A DNA stretch of 64,000 nucleotides. Origin: Bdellovibrio bacteriovorus (GTDB lineage Bacteria > Bdellovibrionota > Bdellovibrionia > Bdellovibrionales > Bdellovibrionaceae). Location of the stretch: NCBI RefSeq assembly GCF_001592735.1, contig NZ_LUKE01000001.1, positions 1,399,018-1,463,017 on the forward strand. The letters run 5' to 3'. The notes beneath the pieces were generated by a model. The model was not told the DNA's origin. It worked only from the letters and a program-made list of their open reading frames with translations, and made no database searches. Made by a program: the position numbers and the translations under genes. Below, piece by piece: positions 49,462-58,170 of this stretch; position 1 is the first letter of the stretch, and the number at the start of each line of letters is the position of its first letter.

Positions 49462-49614
49462 TTATCTAGAGCCAAATACTAAAGCGATACAAACTGTGAT
49501 GATAATTGGAACTAATGCGTACAATGCAAAAGGCGCCATTTCGCGCGCAGACTCGGCGGCATTTTTTGCTTTTCGTTCGCTAGCTGGTAATGTCTCATTA
49601 TGTGAACTGTTCAT
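49462..49614 (-). CDS. Small single-pass membrane protein
   Basis: A 50-residue protein with a soluble polar N-terminus and one C-terminal hydrophobic span (APFALYALVPIIITVCIALVF). No family is recognised. The start is set by GGAGG six bases before the ATG at 49614; a longer frame to 49698 has no such site. It is too short to say more. Confidence 0.65.
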   Translation of the reverse strand: MNSSHNETLPASERKAKNAAESAREMAPFALYALVPIIITVCIALVFGSR

Positions 49615-49716
49615 TTCGAACCTCCGGAAATAATGATAAGCGGTAAACGATTGATTTTCAATACCACTACGGACATGAGACGAGCCTAAATTACTCATCT
49701 CACGTCTTTAGAATTT

Positions 49717-50034
49717 CTACTTTTGACGGCAGTTTTGAATTTCATCATTGATGAAATCAAAACGCAGTTGGGCCAACATCAAAATTTCTCTGTTTTCAGT
49801 GATGTGAGAAGTGGCAAAGCCTTTAGCTTCAGTTTGGATGATTTTTCCACCTTGTTGATAAGAGCGGCTCACCGTCATGTAAGGAACTTTAGCACTTCCT
49901 AAAGTGATGGTTTCAATTTTGATGACTCTGTCAGGAAGTCCAGAATCCCCAACTTTGCAATTGTAAGTGCCGTCTTTGTAGGCCAACGCTGTTGAAGTAA
50001 TTAGTGTCGCAAGAACGCAAATGATAGCTTTCAT
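49717..50034 (-). CDS. Exported small protein, function unknown
   Basis: A 105-residue protein with a signal peptide (cut after STALA, about residue 18) and two Cys in the mature part, one near each end, which could pair. The mature part reads as a small beta protein (KVPYMTVSRSY). AGGAG precedes the ATG. No family recognised. Confidence 0.75.
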   Translation of the reverse strand: MKAIICVLATLITSTALAYKDGTYNCKVGDSGLPDRVIKIETITLGSAKVPYMTVSRSYQQGGKIIQTEAKGFATSHITENREILMLAQLRFDFINDEIQNCRQK

Positions 50035-50129
50035 GGTTATCTCCTATGGGCCCTATCAGATCATAATCTGACGTGCTGTCATCAGGAATTTTCTTGCCCT
50101 TCGCACCAAATCCGTCGATCTTTAAACCC

Positions 50130-50771
50130 ATGATGGAATTTATCGATATCATGCTACATCTGGATAAACACATTCCTGAATGGATTGTGTTTTTTGGCCC
50201 ATGGCTTTACGTAATCATGTTCTTAGTGATCTTTGCTGAGACCGGATTGGTAGTTACGCCATTCTTACCTGGGGACTCATTGCTATTTGCCTTGGGGGCT
50301 TTTACCACAATGGAAGGTGGCTTAAACCTTTGGGTGCTTTTAATATCGCTGACGATTGCGGGAATTTTGGGTGATACCGTCAACTATCACGTCGGTAAAT
50401 ATCTGGGACCAAAAGTTTTCGAAGGTAACTCTCGCATTTTCAAAAAATCATACTTGGAACAAACCCACGCCTTTTATGCAAAATGGGGAGCCTTCACGAT
50501 TGTGGCGGCTCGCTTTGCGCCGATCGTTCGCACCTTTGCTCCGTTTGTCGCGGGTATCGGCGGGATGGATTATCGCAAATTCATCGTCTACAATATTTTT
50601 GGTGCAATATTGTGGGTTTTCACATTTATTTTAGCGGGCCATTTCTTTGGAAATCTTCCGATTGTTCAAAGAAACTTCCACATCGTGATCTTTGGTGTGA
50701 TTGGCGTTTCTTTATTGCCTATGGTGTGGCCGTGGGTATCTTCGAAATTACAAAAAAAACCGTCGGTTTAA
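50130..50771 (+). CDS. DedA-family membrane protein
   Basis: A 213-residue inner-membrane protein of the DedA/SNARE-associated superfamily, members of which include undecaprenyl-phosphate and phosphatidylethanolamine flippases. Signature segments are ETGLVVTPFLPGDSLLFALG, GDTVNYHVGKYLG and AARFAPIVRTFAPFVAGIG. It has about five hydrophobic segments. The start is uncertain: two ATG at 50130 and 50133 begin MMEFIDI, and no clear ribosome binding site is seen. Its stop codon lies in the loop of a bidirectional terminator. Confidence 0.88.
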   Translation: MMEFIDIMLHLDKHIPEWIVFFGPWLYVIMFLVIFAETGLVVTPFLPGDSLLFALGAFTTMEGGLNLWVLLISLTIAGILGDTVNYHVGKYLGPKVFEGNSRIFKKSYLEQTHAFYAKWGAFTIVAARFAPIVRTFAPFVAGIGGMDYRKFIVYNIFGAILWVFTFILAGHFFGNLPIVQRNFHIVIFGVIGVSLLPMVWPWVSSKLQKKPSV

Positions 50772-50786
50772 GCGGCGGTTTTTTTA
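50752..50786. terminator. Bidirectional terminator centred on two overlapping stop codons
   Basis: AACCGTCG at 50758-50765 pairs with CGGCGGTT at 50773-50780 (one G-T pair). Eight A precede and a T-run follows. The 7-base loop GTTTAAG contains TTAA, the stop of DedA on the plus strand and of the cyclase-HEAT gene on the minus strand. Confidence 0.88.
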
Positions 50787-52735
50787 TTTCTTAATCTCTC
50801 CATATAAGGACTTGCGGCAAAGAATACGGGATCGGCGGCCTGATAGTGATCTAAGATATTCTGTAAAGCGTATTCGCCGGATTTACGAGCTAAAGGATTC
50901 GGACTGGTTAACAGCCTTTCTAAAGCACGCATCAAATCTTCATTAAGTTGCTGTTTGGCGACTTCAACAATGGTATCGGCGGCGACTCGATTGTTCGGGG
51001 AATACATTTTCTCCCAGATTTTACGTGCGGGATATCCGTAACCACCTAGGACCAAGATAGCATTGGCTTGAACGCGTGCATCTTTATGATCTAAAAGTTG
51101 AACCAAAGATTTAGTCATTGTTGGTGGAGCTTGTTCTTTTGAAATCACTCGTCCCACAAGGCTTACAAGCGCTGAAAGGGATCGTGTCCCTAAAAGATTC
51201 TCACCTTCAGAGTGGATAAAGTGTTCTAGGGCTAGATCAATTTCTTTAATGACCGCGTCACTTGTTTTGTGAAAGTGGAATGGTTTTAGGGCCGCAAGAA
51301 TTTCTTCAACTTCTGAATCGCGCTTGGTCACGGCCATAAGACGAGCTTTTTTTAGTACAAAAAGAAGATGGCTGTCGCTACGGAAATAAGACAGGCGATC
51401 CCATTGCTTTGATTCATAAGCCCATTCGATCGAGTTAAAATCGCGCGAGCGGCAGATCATAGATTCTTCTTTAAAACCTTTAAGCTGATTCATTTTACGA
51501 TCAAAGATAAAAGCTAAGCCGTCGACATTTGCGGAAGCCTCACTAAAGAACGCCATGACCTGGTGACTTTTATCATCAATCAGCGATAGCAGTCTCACCG
51601 ATTCAATCAGCGGCAAGCCGCTTAATGCGTGTCCTTCATCAAGGGCGGTAAACCGCATCGTTCCGCGAGCAAAAGAGGCTTTTAGCTTAAAGTAATGACC
51701 TGCTTCCGGAGGCAAAGAATCTTCAATGATTTTTGCCTCTGCAAAAAGATCCCGAATACACGCGGCGGCCAGAGCTTCGCTTGAAAGGCCGTTAGCCATA
51801 TCATCTTTAAAATGAAAAACGATTTCGTCACCCACGAATTGATAAATCAAACCATCATAGCGTTCGATCACATCGCGAGCTTTGGCGAAATACTTATTTA
51901 AAATTTCAATGAGATATTTATCAGATTTTTCTAAAAAGATCTGAGTATACCCATTTAGATCAACCCGGCACATCGTCGCTTGAAAAGTGTATGGAGGCTT
52001 GTTCCCACTTTTAAGCTCATGGCGCAATGCGGGCCCTACCGTTTCGCCGTAGGTTTCACTAAGTTCGGCCAAACGAACACGTTCGCCTTCAAAGCCTTTA
52101 GAGGCGTTGATCAGTGCGTGTGCCTCCGCGGAAGTGGCCTTGATGTTTTGGATTTCTTCGCGGGTGGTGCTAGTGGAGAGTGCTTTGGAGAGGCTGATGA
52201 TGTCTTTAAGAAGCATGAAAACGATCAGTGCCACAATGGAGGTGACAATGGCGATATCTTGGACATACATCCATTTCATTAAGAGTGCTTGGTTCCAAAT
52301 TAACTTGGAGCGATTTTGGAAGACACCTACAGTTAATTTAACGTCTAAGATATTAATAGTGCGAAAAGCTAAGTCTTCATTTTCAAGAATACGACCGTAT
52401 TCCTGATAGTCCACATTAATGCCGTCCAGATTATTAAAATTATTGTACCAAGCCAGAACTCCTGATGGGCTTTGCACTATATAGAAATCGATAAAATTAA
52501 CAGCTCGCGCTTTTTCTAAGTTAGATTTAAGGGCATCATAGCTTTCAGACACCATTAGCGGTGCCAATGATTCCTGTACGTAAGTCATCGACCGTTGTCG
52601 GTCTGAAATAATCATGTCTGCGACATCTTTGGCGGTTTTATAGAACACCAAGCCGGTGACGACCACGTAAGATATCCAGAATGCCAGCACGATTAGAATA
52701 ACGACGGGTTTTTTACTTTTTGTTTTGGCGAACAA
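50768..52735 (-). CDS. Membrane class III cyclase-like protein with extracytoplasmic sensor and C-terminal HEAT repeats
   Basis: A 655-residue signalling protein. It has TM1 at about 10-32, a periplasmic sensor domain (35-155), TM2 at about 158-180, a class III adenylate/guanylate cyclase domain (about 250-395), and C-terminal HEAT repeats (about 555-640: LLDHKDARVQANAILVLGG, and SPNPLARKSGEYALQNIL). Metal-binding Asp259 in CRVDLNGYT and Asp303 in QFVGDEIVFHF are kept, but the transition-state Asn of the VNxAxRL segment appears replaced (LIESVRL, Arg kept). It may bind rather than make cyclic nucleotides. TTG start after GAGG. It overlaps the upstream secreted gene by 23 bases, so the two are co-transcribed. 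Confidence 0.8.
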   Translation of the reverse strand: MFAKTKSKKPVVILIVLAFWISYVVVTGLVFYKTAKDVADMIISDRQRSMTYVQESLAPLMVSESYDALKSNLEKARAVNFIDFYIVQSPSGVLAWYNNFNNLDGINVDYQEYGRILENEDLAFRTINILDVKLTVGVFQNRSKLIWNQALLMKWMYVQDIAIVTSIVALIVFMLLKDIISLSKALSTSTTREEIQNIKATSAEAHALINASKGFEGERVRLAELSETYGETVGPALRHELKSGNKPPYTFQATMCRVDLNGYTQIFLEKSDKYLIEILNKYFAKARDVIERYDGLIYQFVGDEIVFHFKDDMANGLSSEALAAACIRDLFAEAKIIEDSLPPEAGHYFKLKASFARGTMRFTALDEGHALSGLPLIESVRLLSLIDDKSHQVMAFFSEASANVDGLAFIFDRKMNQLKGFKEESMICRSRDFNSIEWAYESKQWDRLSYFRSDSHLLFVLKKARLMAVTKRDSEVEEILAALKPFHFHKTSDAVIKEIDLALEHFIHSEGENLLGTRSLSALVSLVGRVISKEQAPPTMTKSLVQLLDHKDARVQANAILVLGGYGYPARKIWEKMYSPNNRVAADTIVEVAKQQLNEDLMRALERLLTSPNPLARKSGEYALQNILDHYQAADPVFFAASPYMERLRNKKTAA

Positions 52736-54710
52736 ATCGTACCTCGTCGTCTAAGAATCTAACTTCACCCCTTCTCGCGCCATAGGAATTCCCTCTTGTA
52801 TCAATGATCGTGATACTGTGAGTTTCAAGCTGGCGTATAAATCCAGGATCTTTGAGTCGTTGTTTGGTTTCTTGATATTCACGTTGAGAGATAAATGATA
52901 CATACTCGTCCTGTGAACCTGTCTGAGAGGTGCCGCCACCGTTGCCACGATTTACGTTAGCTGGCTGTCTTTGGGTGTTTTGATTGCTAGCGCCAAGAGA
53001 TACCTGCTGGTTGCTCCCCACTGGATTAACTTGTGCGGCGCCAGAGTCAGGCCGTTGAGAATTAAGGCCCGCTGCTTGAGGTATATTACCAGAAGTTTCT
53101 GCGGCTGAAGGCAGACTTCTAGACTCAGAGGCAGGTAGGCGGCTATTTTGAACTTGTGAAGAAGAAGCATCAGCACGTGTCGCCACCGCAGGTTTCTGTG
53201 AATCCAAAGTGATGCTTTCAACGACAGTTTCATCGGCACCGATTTTATTTCTCGAAATCAAACCACCTGTAGAACCAGTTTTGGCAACTGCGCTTGTCGT
53301 TCCTGTCGCTTGCGCGGTCGAAGCAATTTCACGAATCTGATTTTTGGCCTGTGCCAATGAGGCAGCTGCCTGCGTATTCATCGCACCGGCAATATTATTT
53401 GCCGTCGCTAAGATTCCGCTGCTTTGAGATGTGGATTTGGAATACGCATTCGAAATGCCAGTCTCGGTTTTTTGATGGTTTGTATAAATAGTTTCAGATA
53501 AAGCCTCGCTTGATGGAATCTTTGTCTGAGCGACAGTCATGGATTTTGGAATGTTGGCCGAAGTATCAGAACTGGCGTTGACAGCGCTCTTGTATACCTC
53601 AGAGGTTTGATTTGAAGTAACTTTCGTCTCGGTACCCTTTTTATTATTTGAAGCTGTTTGGGTTGACTTTACGTCAGGAATGGCTATTTTTGCATCTTCC
53701 TTTTTTGAATTTTCGGCTTGTGCTTGTTTGGCAATTGAAACACTAGCCGGAGTGGTACCCGTGCTAGCTTCCGATAGATTTGCGAGCGACTCCCCCGCAA
53801 TGCCTTTATTTAGGTTTTCGCAATTTGTAGTAATCTGCTTAACGCTAGCCTCGGAAAAAAGGCCAACTTTGTGCAGCATCTCATGTTCAATTTTATCAGA
53901 ACTAACACCGTAGTTTTTGACTGTGTCTGCAACGGTGACATTGATCTTTCCGCCTTCAACAGTGGAAATACCCGGCTGCTTTCCTCGTCTCTCGTCGACA
54001 CTTTCGCACGTAATTAGCGGCTTTGTTTTTTCTGTGTCCTTCAGAAGCTTAGCTCTCTCCAGCGTGTAAGCCGTTTTAAGGACCTCTAGAGACAAGTCGT
54101 TCTCTTTCCCAGCAGGGAAAGTATTTCTAAATTTAGGCTCAGCAAGGCATTTTGAAATTTTGTCTTGTCCCTTTAGGAATTTTGTTAAGGACGAGCCAAG
54201 TAAATTATATCCAGAACCCAGAGTTTTTTTGCAGGATTCGTCAATAAGCGAGATGGCGATTGAGTTAGTAAAAAGGTTTTCGAAGCCGTCGTAAGAAGCT
54301 AGCTCTTTTTTTAATGGCTCGGACGACGTGGGACATTTATCATCGGGAGAAAAATGCATTAGAAATTTGCTTCGGGTTTGAGAAAACTCTAGGGATAAAT
54401 TTGAACCTTCTTTAACATACAATATCTCAACGACATCTTTTTCATAAATTTTTCTAATAAAGAGTTGGGACACATCGGCCTTATCGAATTTTACGTCGAC
54501 CATCAGCTCATCTTTTTTAACGCGCCAAAAATCTATTTTGCCGTCAAGATCTACGTCGAATCTCTGGTCCTCATATCCGTCTGAATACAAAACAAATTTT
54601 CCGGGTTTCTGCTCGGGGTTTAGGACTGCTAAGCCAAATTGATCAACAGCGGGATGCCCGGCCCCGAATGCGTTTTGTAAAAATATGACTAAGGAGATGG
54701 CTACTTTCAC
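52713..54710 (-). CDS. Exported Ser/Thr-rich protein with HExxHxxG motif
   Basis: A 665-residue secreted protein. The signal peptide is about residues 1-17. DVDLDGKIDFW at 52-62 resembles a calcium-binding loop. Residues 275-283 read EHEMLHKVG: HExxHxxG as in metzincins, with Ser where the third zinc His would be. Residues 310-600 are low complexity, rich in Ser, Thr, Ala, Gln and Asn, followed by a basic C-terminal domain (VSFISQREYQETKQRLKDP). GTG start with poor ribosome binding site. It is probably a zinc-dependent protease or an inactive relative; family unknown. It is divergent from the papain-like gene. Confidence 0.7.
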   Translation of the reverse strand: MKVAISLVIFLQNAFGAGHPAVDQFGLAVLNPEQKPGKFVLYSDGYEDQRFDVDLDGKIDFWRVKKDELMVDVKFDKADVSQLFIRKIYEKDVVEILYVKEGSNLSLEFSQTRSKFLMHFSPDDKCPTSSEPLKKELASYDGFENLFTNSIAISLIDESCKKTLGSGYNLLGSSLTKFLKGQDKISKCLAEPKFRNTFPAGKENDLSLEVLKTAYTLERAKLLKDTEKTKPLITCESVDERRGKQPGISTVEGGKINVTVADTVKNYGVSSDKIEHEMLHKVGLFSEASVKQITTNCENLNKGIAGESLANLSEASTGTTPASVSIAKQAQAENSKKEDAKIAIPDVKSTQTASNNKKGTETKVTSNQTSEVYKSAVNASSDTSANIPKSMTVAQTKIPSSEALSETIYTNHQKTETGISNAYSKSTSQSSGILATANNIAGAMNTQAAASLAQAKNQIREIASTAQATGTTSAVAKTGSTGGLISRNKIGADETVVESITLDSQKPAVATRADASSSQVQNSRLPASESRSLPSAAETSGNIPQAAGLNSQRPDSGAAQVNPVGSNQQVSLGASNQNTQRQPANVNRGNGGGTSQTGSQDEYVSFISQREYQETKQRLKDPGFIRQLETHSITIIDTRGNSYGARRGEVRFLDDEVRFVRQNKK

Positions 54711-54827
54711 CTAATTCTTTTCGGAAGTTATCAGTAAAATTGAATACATATCTATAAATTGCTGGACGTTTGCCCAGGGGAAAAACTTGTTGTTTCTCTT
54801 TATGAGACAATGAAAGAAAATTTTTAT

Positions 54828-55223
54828 ATGAACATTAGAAATATAGCACTTATAGGGCTATTACTTACTCTGAGTAATCCGGTTTTAGCCAAGGACATAA
54901 TACTTAAGAGATACATTCCTGCTAAAAAAGCCTCAATAGAAGTTAAGGCTGTAAGCTTTAAAGGATTTAGAATATCCAAAAATTGCGGTGGTAAAGAGCC
55001 CATGACTTGCATGGCGTGGAAATCCACCAGCATTAAAATTCAAAATAGAACGTCTGCCTCGGTTCCCCTGGTGGGTCATCCCGCCGCTAGAAACTGTCAA
55101 GATTTGCAAGGGGTGAGTTTAATTTTTCTGGATGATAAAAAAAATGAAGTCGATTATTGCGTTTTCAGAGACGAGTCATTTATAAATTCGTGGGATCTAT
55201 ATCATGCAACTAATAAAAATTAG
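54828..55223 (+). CDS. Exported small protein upstream of the papain-family protease
   Basis: A 131-residue exported protein with a signal peptide (MNIRNIALIGLLLTL, cut near VLA-KD) and four Cys in the mature part. No family is recognised. The start could be 54810 or 54828; both have weak ribosome binding sites. It overlaps the protease gene by 20 bases, so the two are coupled. Position and export make a chaperone or inhibitor of the protease conceivable, but there is no direct evidence. Codon use is AT-rich with many ATA and AGA. Confidence 0.65.
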   Translation: MNIRNIALIGLLLTLSNPVLAKDIILKRYIPAKKASIEVKAVSFKGFRISKNCGGKEPMTCMAWKSTSIKIQNRTSASVPLVGHPAARNCQDLQGVSLIFLDDKKNEVDYCVFRDESFINSWDLYHATNKN

Positions 55224-56346
55224 TCTTTTTTGCCTGATCGCCCAGTTTGCATGGGGCCAACAAAAAGGTGAATATGGTTTGAACCCTGTTCAGGTTGGTG
55301 AAAGTGTCGGCGAATTCGAGATATCGGACATGCCAAGAGTTCGCAGCCAAGACAGCTTGGGAATTTGTTATTCGTTTGCCGCAGCAACCTTACTTGACCG
55401 GCAGACATGCGTGGATAACCCAGATAAGATAAAGAAGTGCTCTGAAATGCCCGACAATTTTCGCGTGTCTCCTATCGATATGGCCCGCTTTGCGAGTATG
55501 CCCGAAGAGGGAAAATCTCGAGATGTAAGAGATAATTATTCGGGCATTAGCGAGTCCGGAAAGCTAGATCTTACCCTAATAAATGCACTTGAAGCGGGTT
55601 CTATTGCTAGCGAAGCATGTGCTCCATTCTATCAAATTGTTGCGAATAATCCTGATCCCGTGAAAAGGGAGGAAATCGAAAGGAATTTTTGGCAAAGATT
55701 AAGACATTTATACGAGAAATCCAAGGCCAAGCCGGGATGTTCAGATTGTGAAATTGAAACCGCTACTGCTATCGACAATTTTAGAAAAGATTTTGCGTTG
55801 AAATCCACGAATGAGGAAATTCTTCGAGCTTTTGGCCAAGATACCTTTGCTAAGTTTCTAGATAAAGCGTTAATTCCAGAAGACTGTAATTTTGCGGGAT
55901 TGGCGGAAACCAATCCAAAGTATAAGGTTAAAATATATCCGCCCGCAGACTTGCCAAGGAAACCCGGTAAACAATACGACGATAGTTATGAGAAATTGAT
56001 TGGTCAGATAAAAACTATTCTGAAAGAAAAAAAAGTGCCGATGGGACTTAATTTTTGTGCTCAACAAGGACCATTGACCTTTAAAAGTTTAAAGGAATGT
56101 TCGCCCAAACCGGATGAAACATCTTCTGTGACCGGCTTTGGCCACAGCTTAGTCATTAGCGGCTATCGCAAAATCTGTAAGACTAAAAACCCAGAAAACT
56201 GCTATGAGGCCTTGAAAGTCGAAAATTCGTGGGGCCAGCAGTGGCAGGACGACAATAATAAAGGCTGGGTTGACGCCAAAGAGCTCTTGAAAAGAAGTTT
56301 CTTTGCCAAGGCTTCCCTCACATGGCTCGAAAAAAGAGCACAGTAA
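55204..56346 (+). CDS. Exported papain-family (C1) cysteine protease
   Basis: A 380-residue secreted protein. The signal peptide is residues 1-18 (cut near FAWG). The papain active site is complete in order: oxyanion Gln49 in RVRSQDSLG, nucleophile Cys55 in GICYSFAA, His314 in GHSLVISGY, and Asn341 in VENSWGQQW. The mature enzyme begins nearly at the active-site region (YGLNPVQVGE), so there is no long propeptide. A 250-residue insertion between Cys and His is longer than in plant or animal papains and holds several further Cys. The start overlaps the upstream gene. Secreted cysteine protease in a predator suggests prey digestion (inference). Confidence 0.87.
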   Translation: MQLIKISLFCLIAQFAWGQQKGEYGLNPVQVGESVGEFEISDMPRVRSQDSLGICYSFAAATLLDRQTCVDNPDKIKKCSEMPDNFRVSPIDMARFASMPEEGKSRDVRDNYSGISESGKLDLTLINALEAGSIASEACAPFYQIVANNPDPVKREEIERNFWQRLRHLYEKSKAKPGCSDCEIETATAIDNFRKDFALKSTNEEILRAFGQDTFAKFLDKALIPEDCNFAGLAETNPKYKVKIYPPADLPRKPGKQYDDSYEKLIGQIKTILKEKKVPMGLNFCAQQGPLTFKSLKECSPKPDETSSVTGFGHSLVISGYRKICKTKNPENCYEALKVENSWGQQWQDDNNKGWVDAKELLKRSFFAKASLTWLEKRAQ

Positions 56347-56352
56347 AGATCG

Positions 56353-57150
56353 CTAATACTCAAACCAATCAATATTCAAACAATAAGAAACCTCAGGCGT
56401 CTCTGTTAACGATGCATTAATCCGTTTAATCTCCTCCAAAAGCTCTCCACGCAAGCGAACCGCGGCGTCGTGGGAGATCGCCATGGGGCAAGTATAGTGC
56501 AAATGTGTATCGCGGTAATAATCCATGCGATGGATGGCGCGTTGGCGCCAGTTTTGGTGGTGGCGCAAGATAAGTGGATGATTGGCATCGATGTGCGAAT
56601 AACCGCGGCGATAATGAAGGCCTTCGTCGTCTTTGCGTAAGAAGTCGATATCTAATAAAAACTGAACAACGGTTTCGATTTTTTCTTCGGATAAATTTAA
56701 CTTAGCCGCGATGTCTTTGATGGATTTGCCGTTTGCTGTGGGAACTAAATTGCGAACGCCAGTGTAAACCCAACTGCTGTAATAGGTGGCTTTTTGTTCT
56801 TCGGTCAGATGCGCGCGCGTGCTGACCTTCGCAGAAACTTGTTCAGCCTCTTTACGCATCTTGCGGATTTTTGCGCCGATGCGGTTTTTTAACTTCACCG
56901 TGCCGGCGCGGCCTAAATCTACAAGTAAGAAAAAATAGTCGGTTTCTTTTTCAGTAAAACCCACGTGCAAGGCCACTTCATAAGCTTGTTCTTGGGAAAG
57001 CTGCTTCACCTCGGACAATACTTGGGTCAAAAACGAGGTGCTCATCCCCGTCGCCTGAAGCAGCTCTTTACGGATTTTAGGGGAGTTGTCTTCCCGGGCC
57101 AGATAGGTCTTTAAATAGGCTCTATAGTCGTCGTATTCGAATATATTCAT
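56353..57150 (-). CDS. TIGR02147-family putative regulator
   Basis: A 265-residue protein of the TIGR02147 family, which is expanded in Fibrobacter and Bdellovibrio. The N-terminus reads NIFEYDDYRAYLKTYL, followed by a helix-turn-helix-like stretch with GMSTSFLTQVLSEVKQLSQEQA and a segment ETDYFFLLVDLGRAGT. A winged helix near 145-190 (SIKDIAAKLNLSEEKIETVVQFL) supports DNA binding. The start has GGAG upstream; a longer frame to 57183 has none. Family members are thought to be transcriptional regulators; target genes are not known. It is divergent from the histidine kinase gene. Confidence 0.85.
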   Translation of the reverse strand: MNIFEYDDYRAYLKTYLAREDNSPKIRKELLQATGMSTSFLTQVLSEVKQLSQEQAYEVALHVGFTEKETDYFFLLVDLGRAGTVKLKNRIGAKIRKMRKEAEQVSAKVSTRAHLTEEQKATYYSSWVYTGVRNLVPTANGKSIKDIAAKLNLSEEKIETVVQFLLDIDFLRKDDEGLHYRRGYSHIDANHPLILRHHQNWRQRAIHRMDYYRDTHLHYTCPMAISHDAAVRLRGELLEEIKRINASLTETPEVSYCLNIDWFEY

Positions 57151-57353
57151 TCCCAGGCTCCATTTAAGCATTCCCGTAAACATCAGATCGTCTAAATTTT
57201 AGTCAGGTTTAGGGCCGAAATCCATCTCTATTGTGGGGAGGTCCGGGAGTGTCCGTTTACCGTCCGTAAAAAAAACGGCCGAATTTTAAACCCCAAGTAA
57301 GTCGAGAAAAAAACGCCGCGAAGTTATTTTTGTTTCACGAAATGGAGTGCAAA

Positions 57354-58055
57354 ATGAACTTCGAAACTACACAAAAGCTGACTGAAGAGACTATGAAACT
57401 AGTTAAGCAAGCGGCTCACGATATCCGCTCGCCACTTTCAGTTTTAAGCTTGATCGCGTGCTCTGATAAAGTAGAGATGTGTGAAGAGTCAAGAGAGCTT
57501 GTTCGCACGGCCATCAAAAGAATTAACGATATCGCCGCCGAACTTTTGGCAGCTCAAGCAAATAACAACAACAAACAAGAAGTAAAAATTTCAGATAAAA
57601 AAGTATCAGTGAAGTCCTTGGTGGACGCGATCGTTTTAGAAAAACAAGTATTAGCCGCGGCCAAAAATGTTGAATTCAAAGTCGTATATAAAGGAGCAAA
57701 AAACGTAAACCTGCCAGACTTAGGCGGAAAATTTGAAAGAGCTCTTTCAAACCTTTTAGATAACGCGCTGGAGGCAATTGTAAATAAGGCCGGCAAGATC
57801 GTGATTTCGATCACCGAAAAAATGGGAAAGATTTTTTTAAGAATCACCGACAACGGCAAAGGCATTCCACAAGCGATCCTGGCATGTATCGGTACTGAAG
57901 GATTTAGCTATGGTAAGCAAAAGAAAATCAGCGGATTTGGTTTAGGTGTGTTTCAAGCCAAATCAGTTGCGGAATCTATCGGCGGCGCTTTAAAGCTTCA
58001 CAGCCTAGAAGGCCGCGGCACCACAGTTCTTATGGAATTGCCATCGGTTGTGTAG
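57354..58055 (+). CDS. Small soluble histidine kinase (HisKA + HATPase only)
   Basis: A 233-residue kinase without transmembrane, PAS or HAMP parts. The phosphoacceptor helix reads AHDIRSPLSV with His22. The ATP site has the N box SNLLDNALEAI (132-142), the G1 box DNGKG (166-170), and the G2 box GFGLG (194-198). An Asn-rich stretch lies at 70-75. It must be a partner of another receptor or act as a phosphotransfer enzyme; no response regulator is nearby. GGAG precedes the ATG at 57354. The gene is followed within 116 bases by a large lipoprotein gene. Confidence 0.9.
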   Translation: MNFETTQKLTEETMKLVKQAAHDIRSPLSVLSLIACSDKVEMCEESRELVRTAIKRINDIAAELLAAQANNNNKQEVKISDKKVSVKSLVDAIVLEKQVLAAAKNVEFKVVYKGAKNVNLPDLGGKFERALSNLLDNALEAIVNKAGKIVISITEKMGKIFLRITDNGKGIPQAILACIGTEGFSYGKQKKISGFGLGVFQAKSVAESIGGALKLHSLEGRGTTVLMELPSVV

Positions 58056-58170
58056 AGCGGTCTTGCGTCATTATGTGGAGCATGTGTATTGCGGCAGAAC
58101 TTCCGTACTAATGTCGGGGCAAAGGCTTTTAGGACTCCTCTCTGGAACATTTCTTATAGAAAATAATCAG

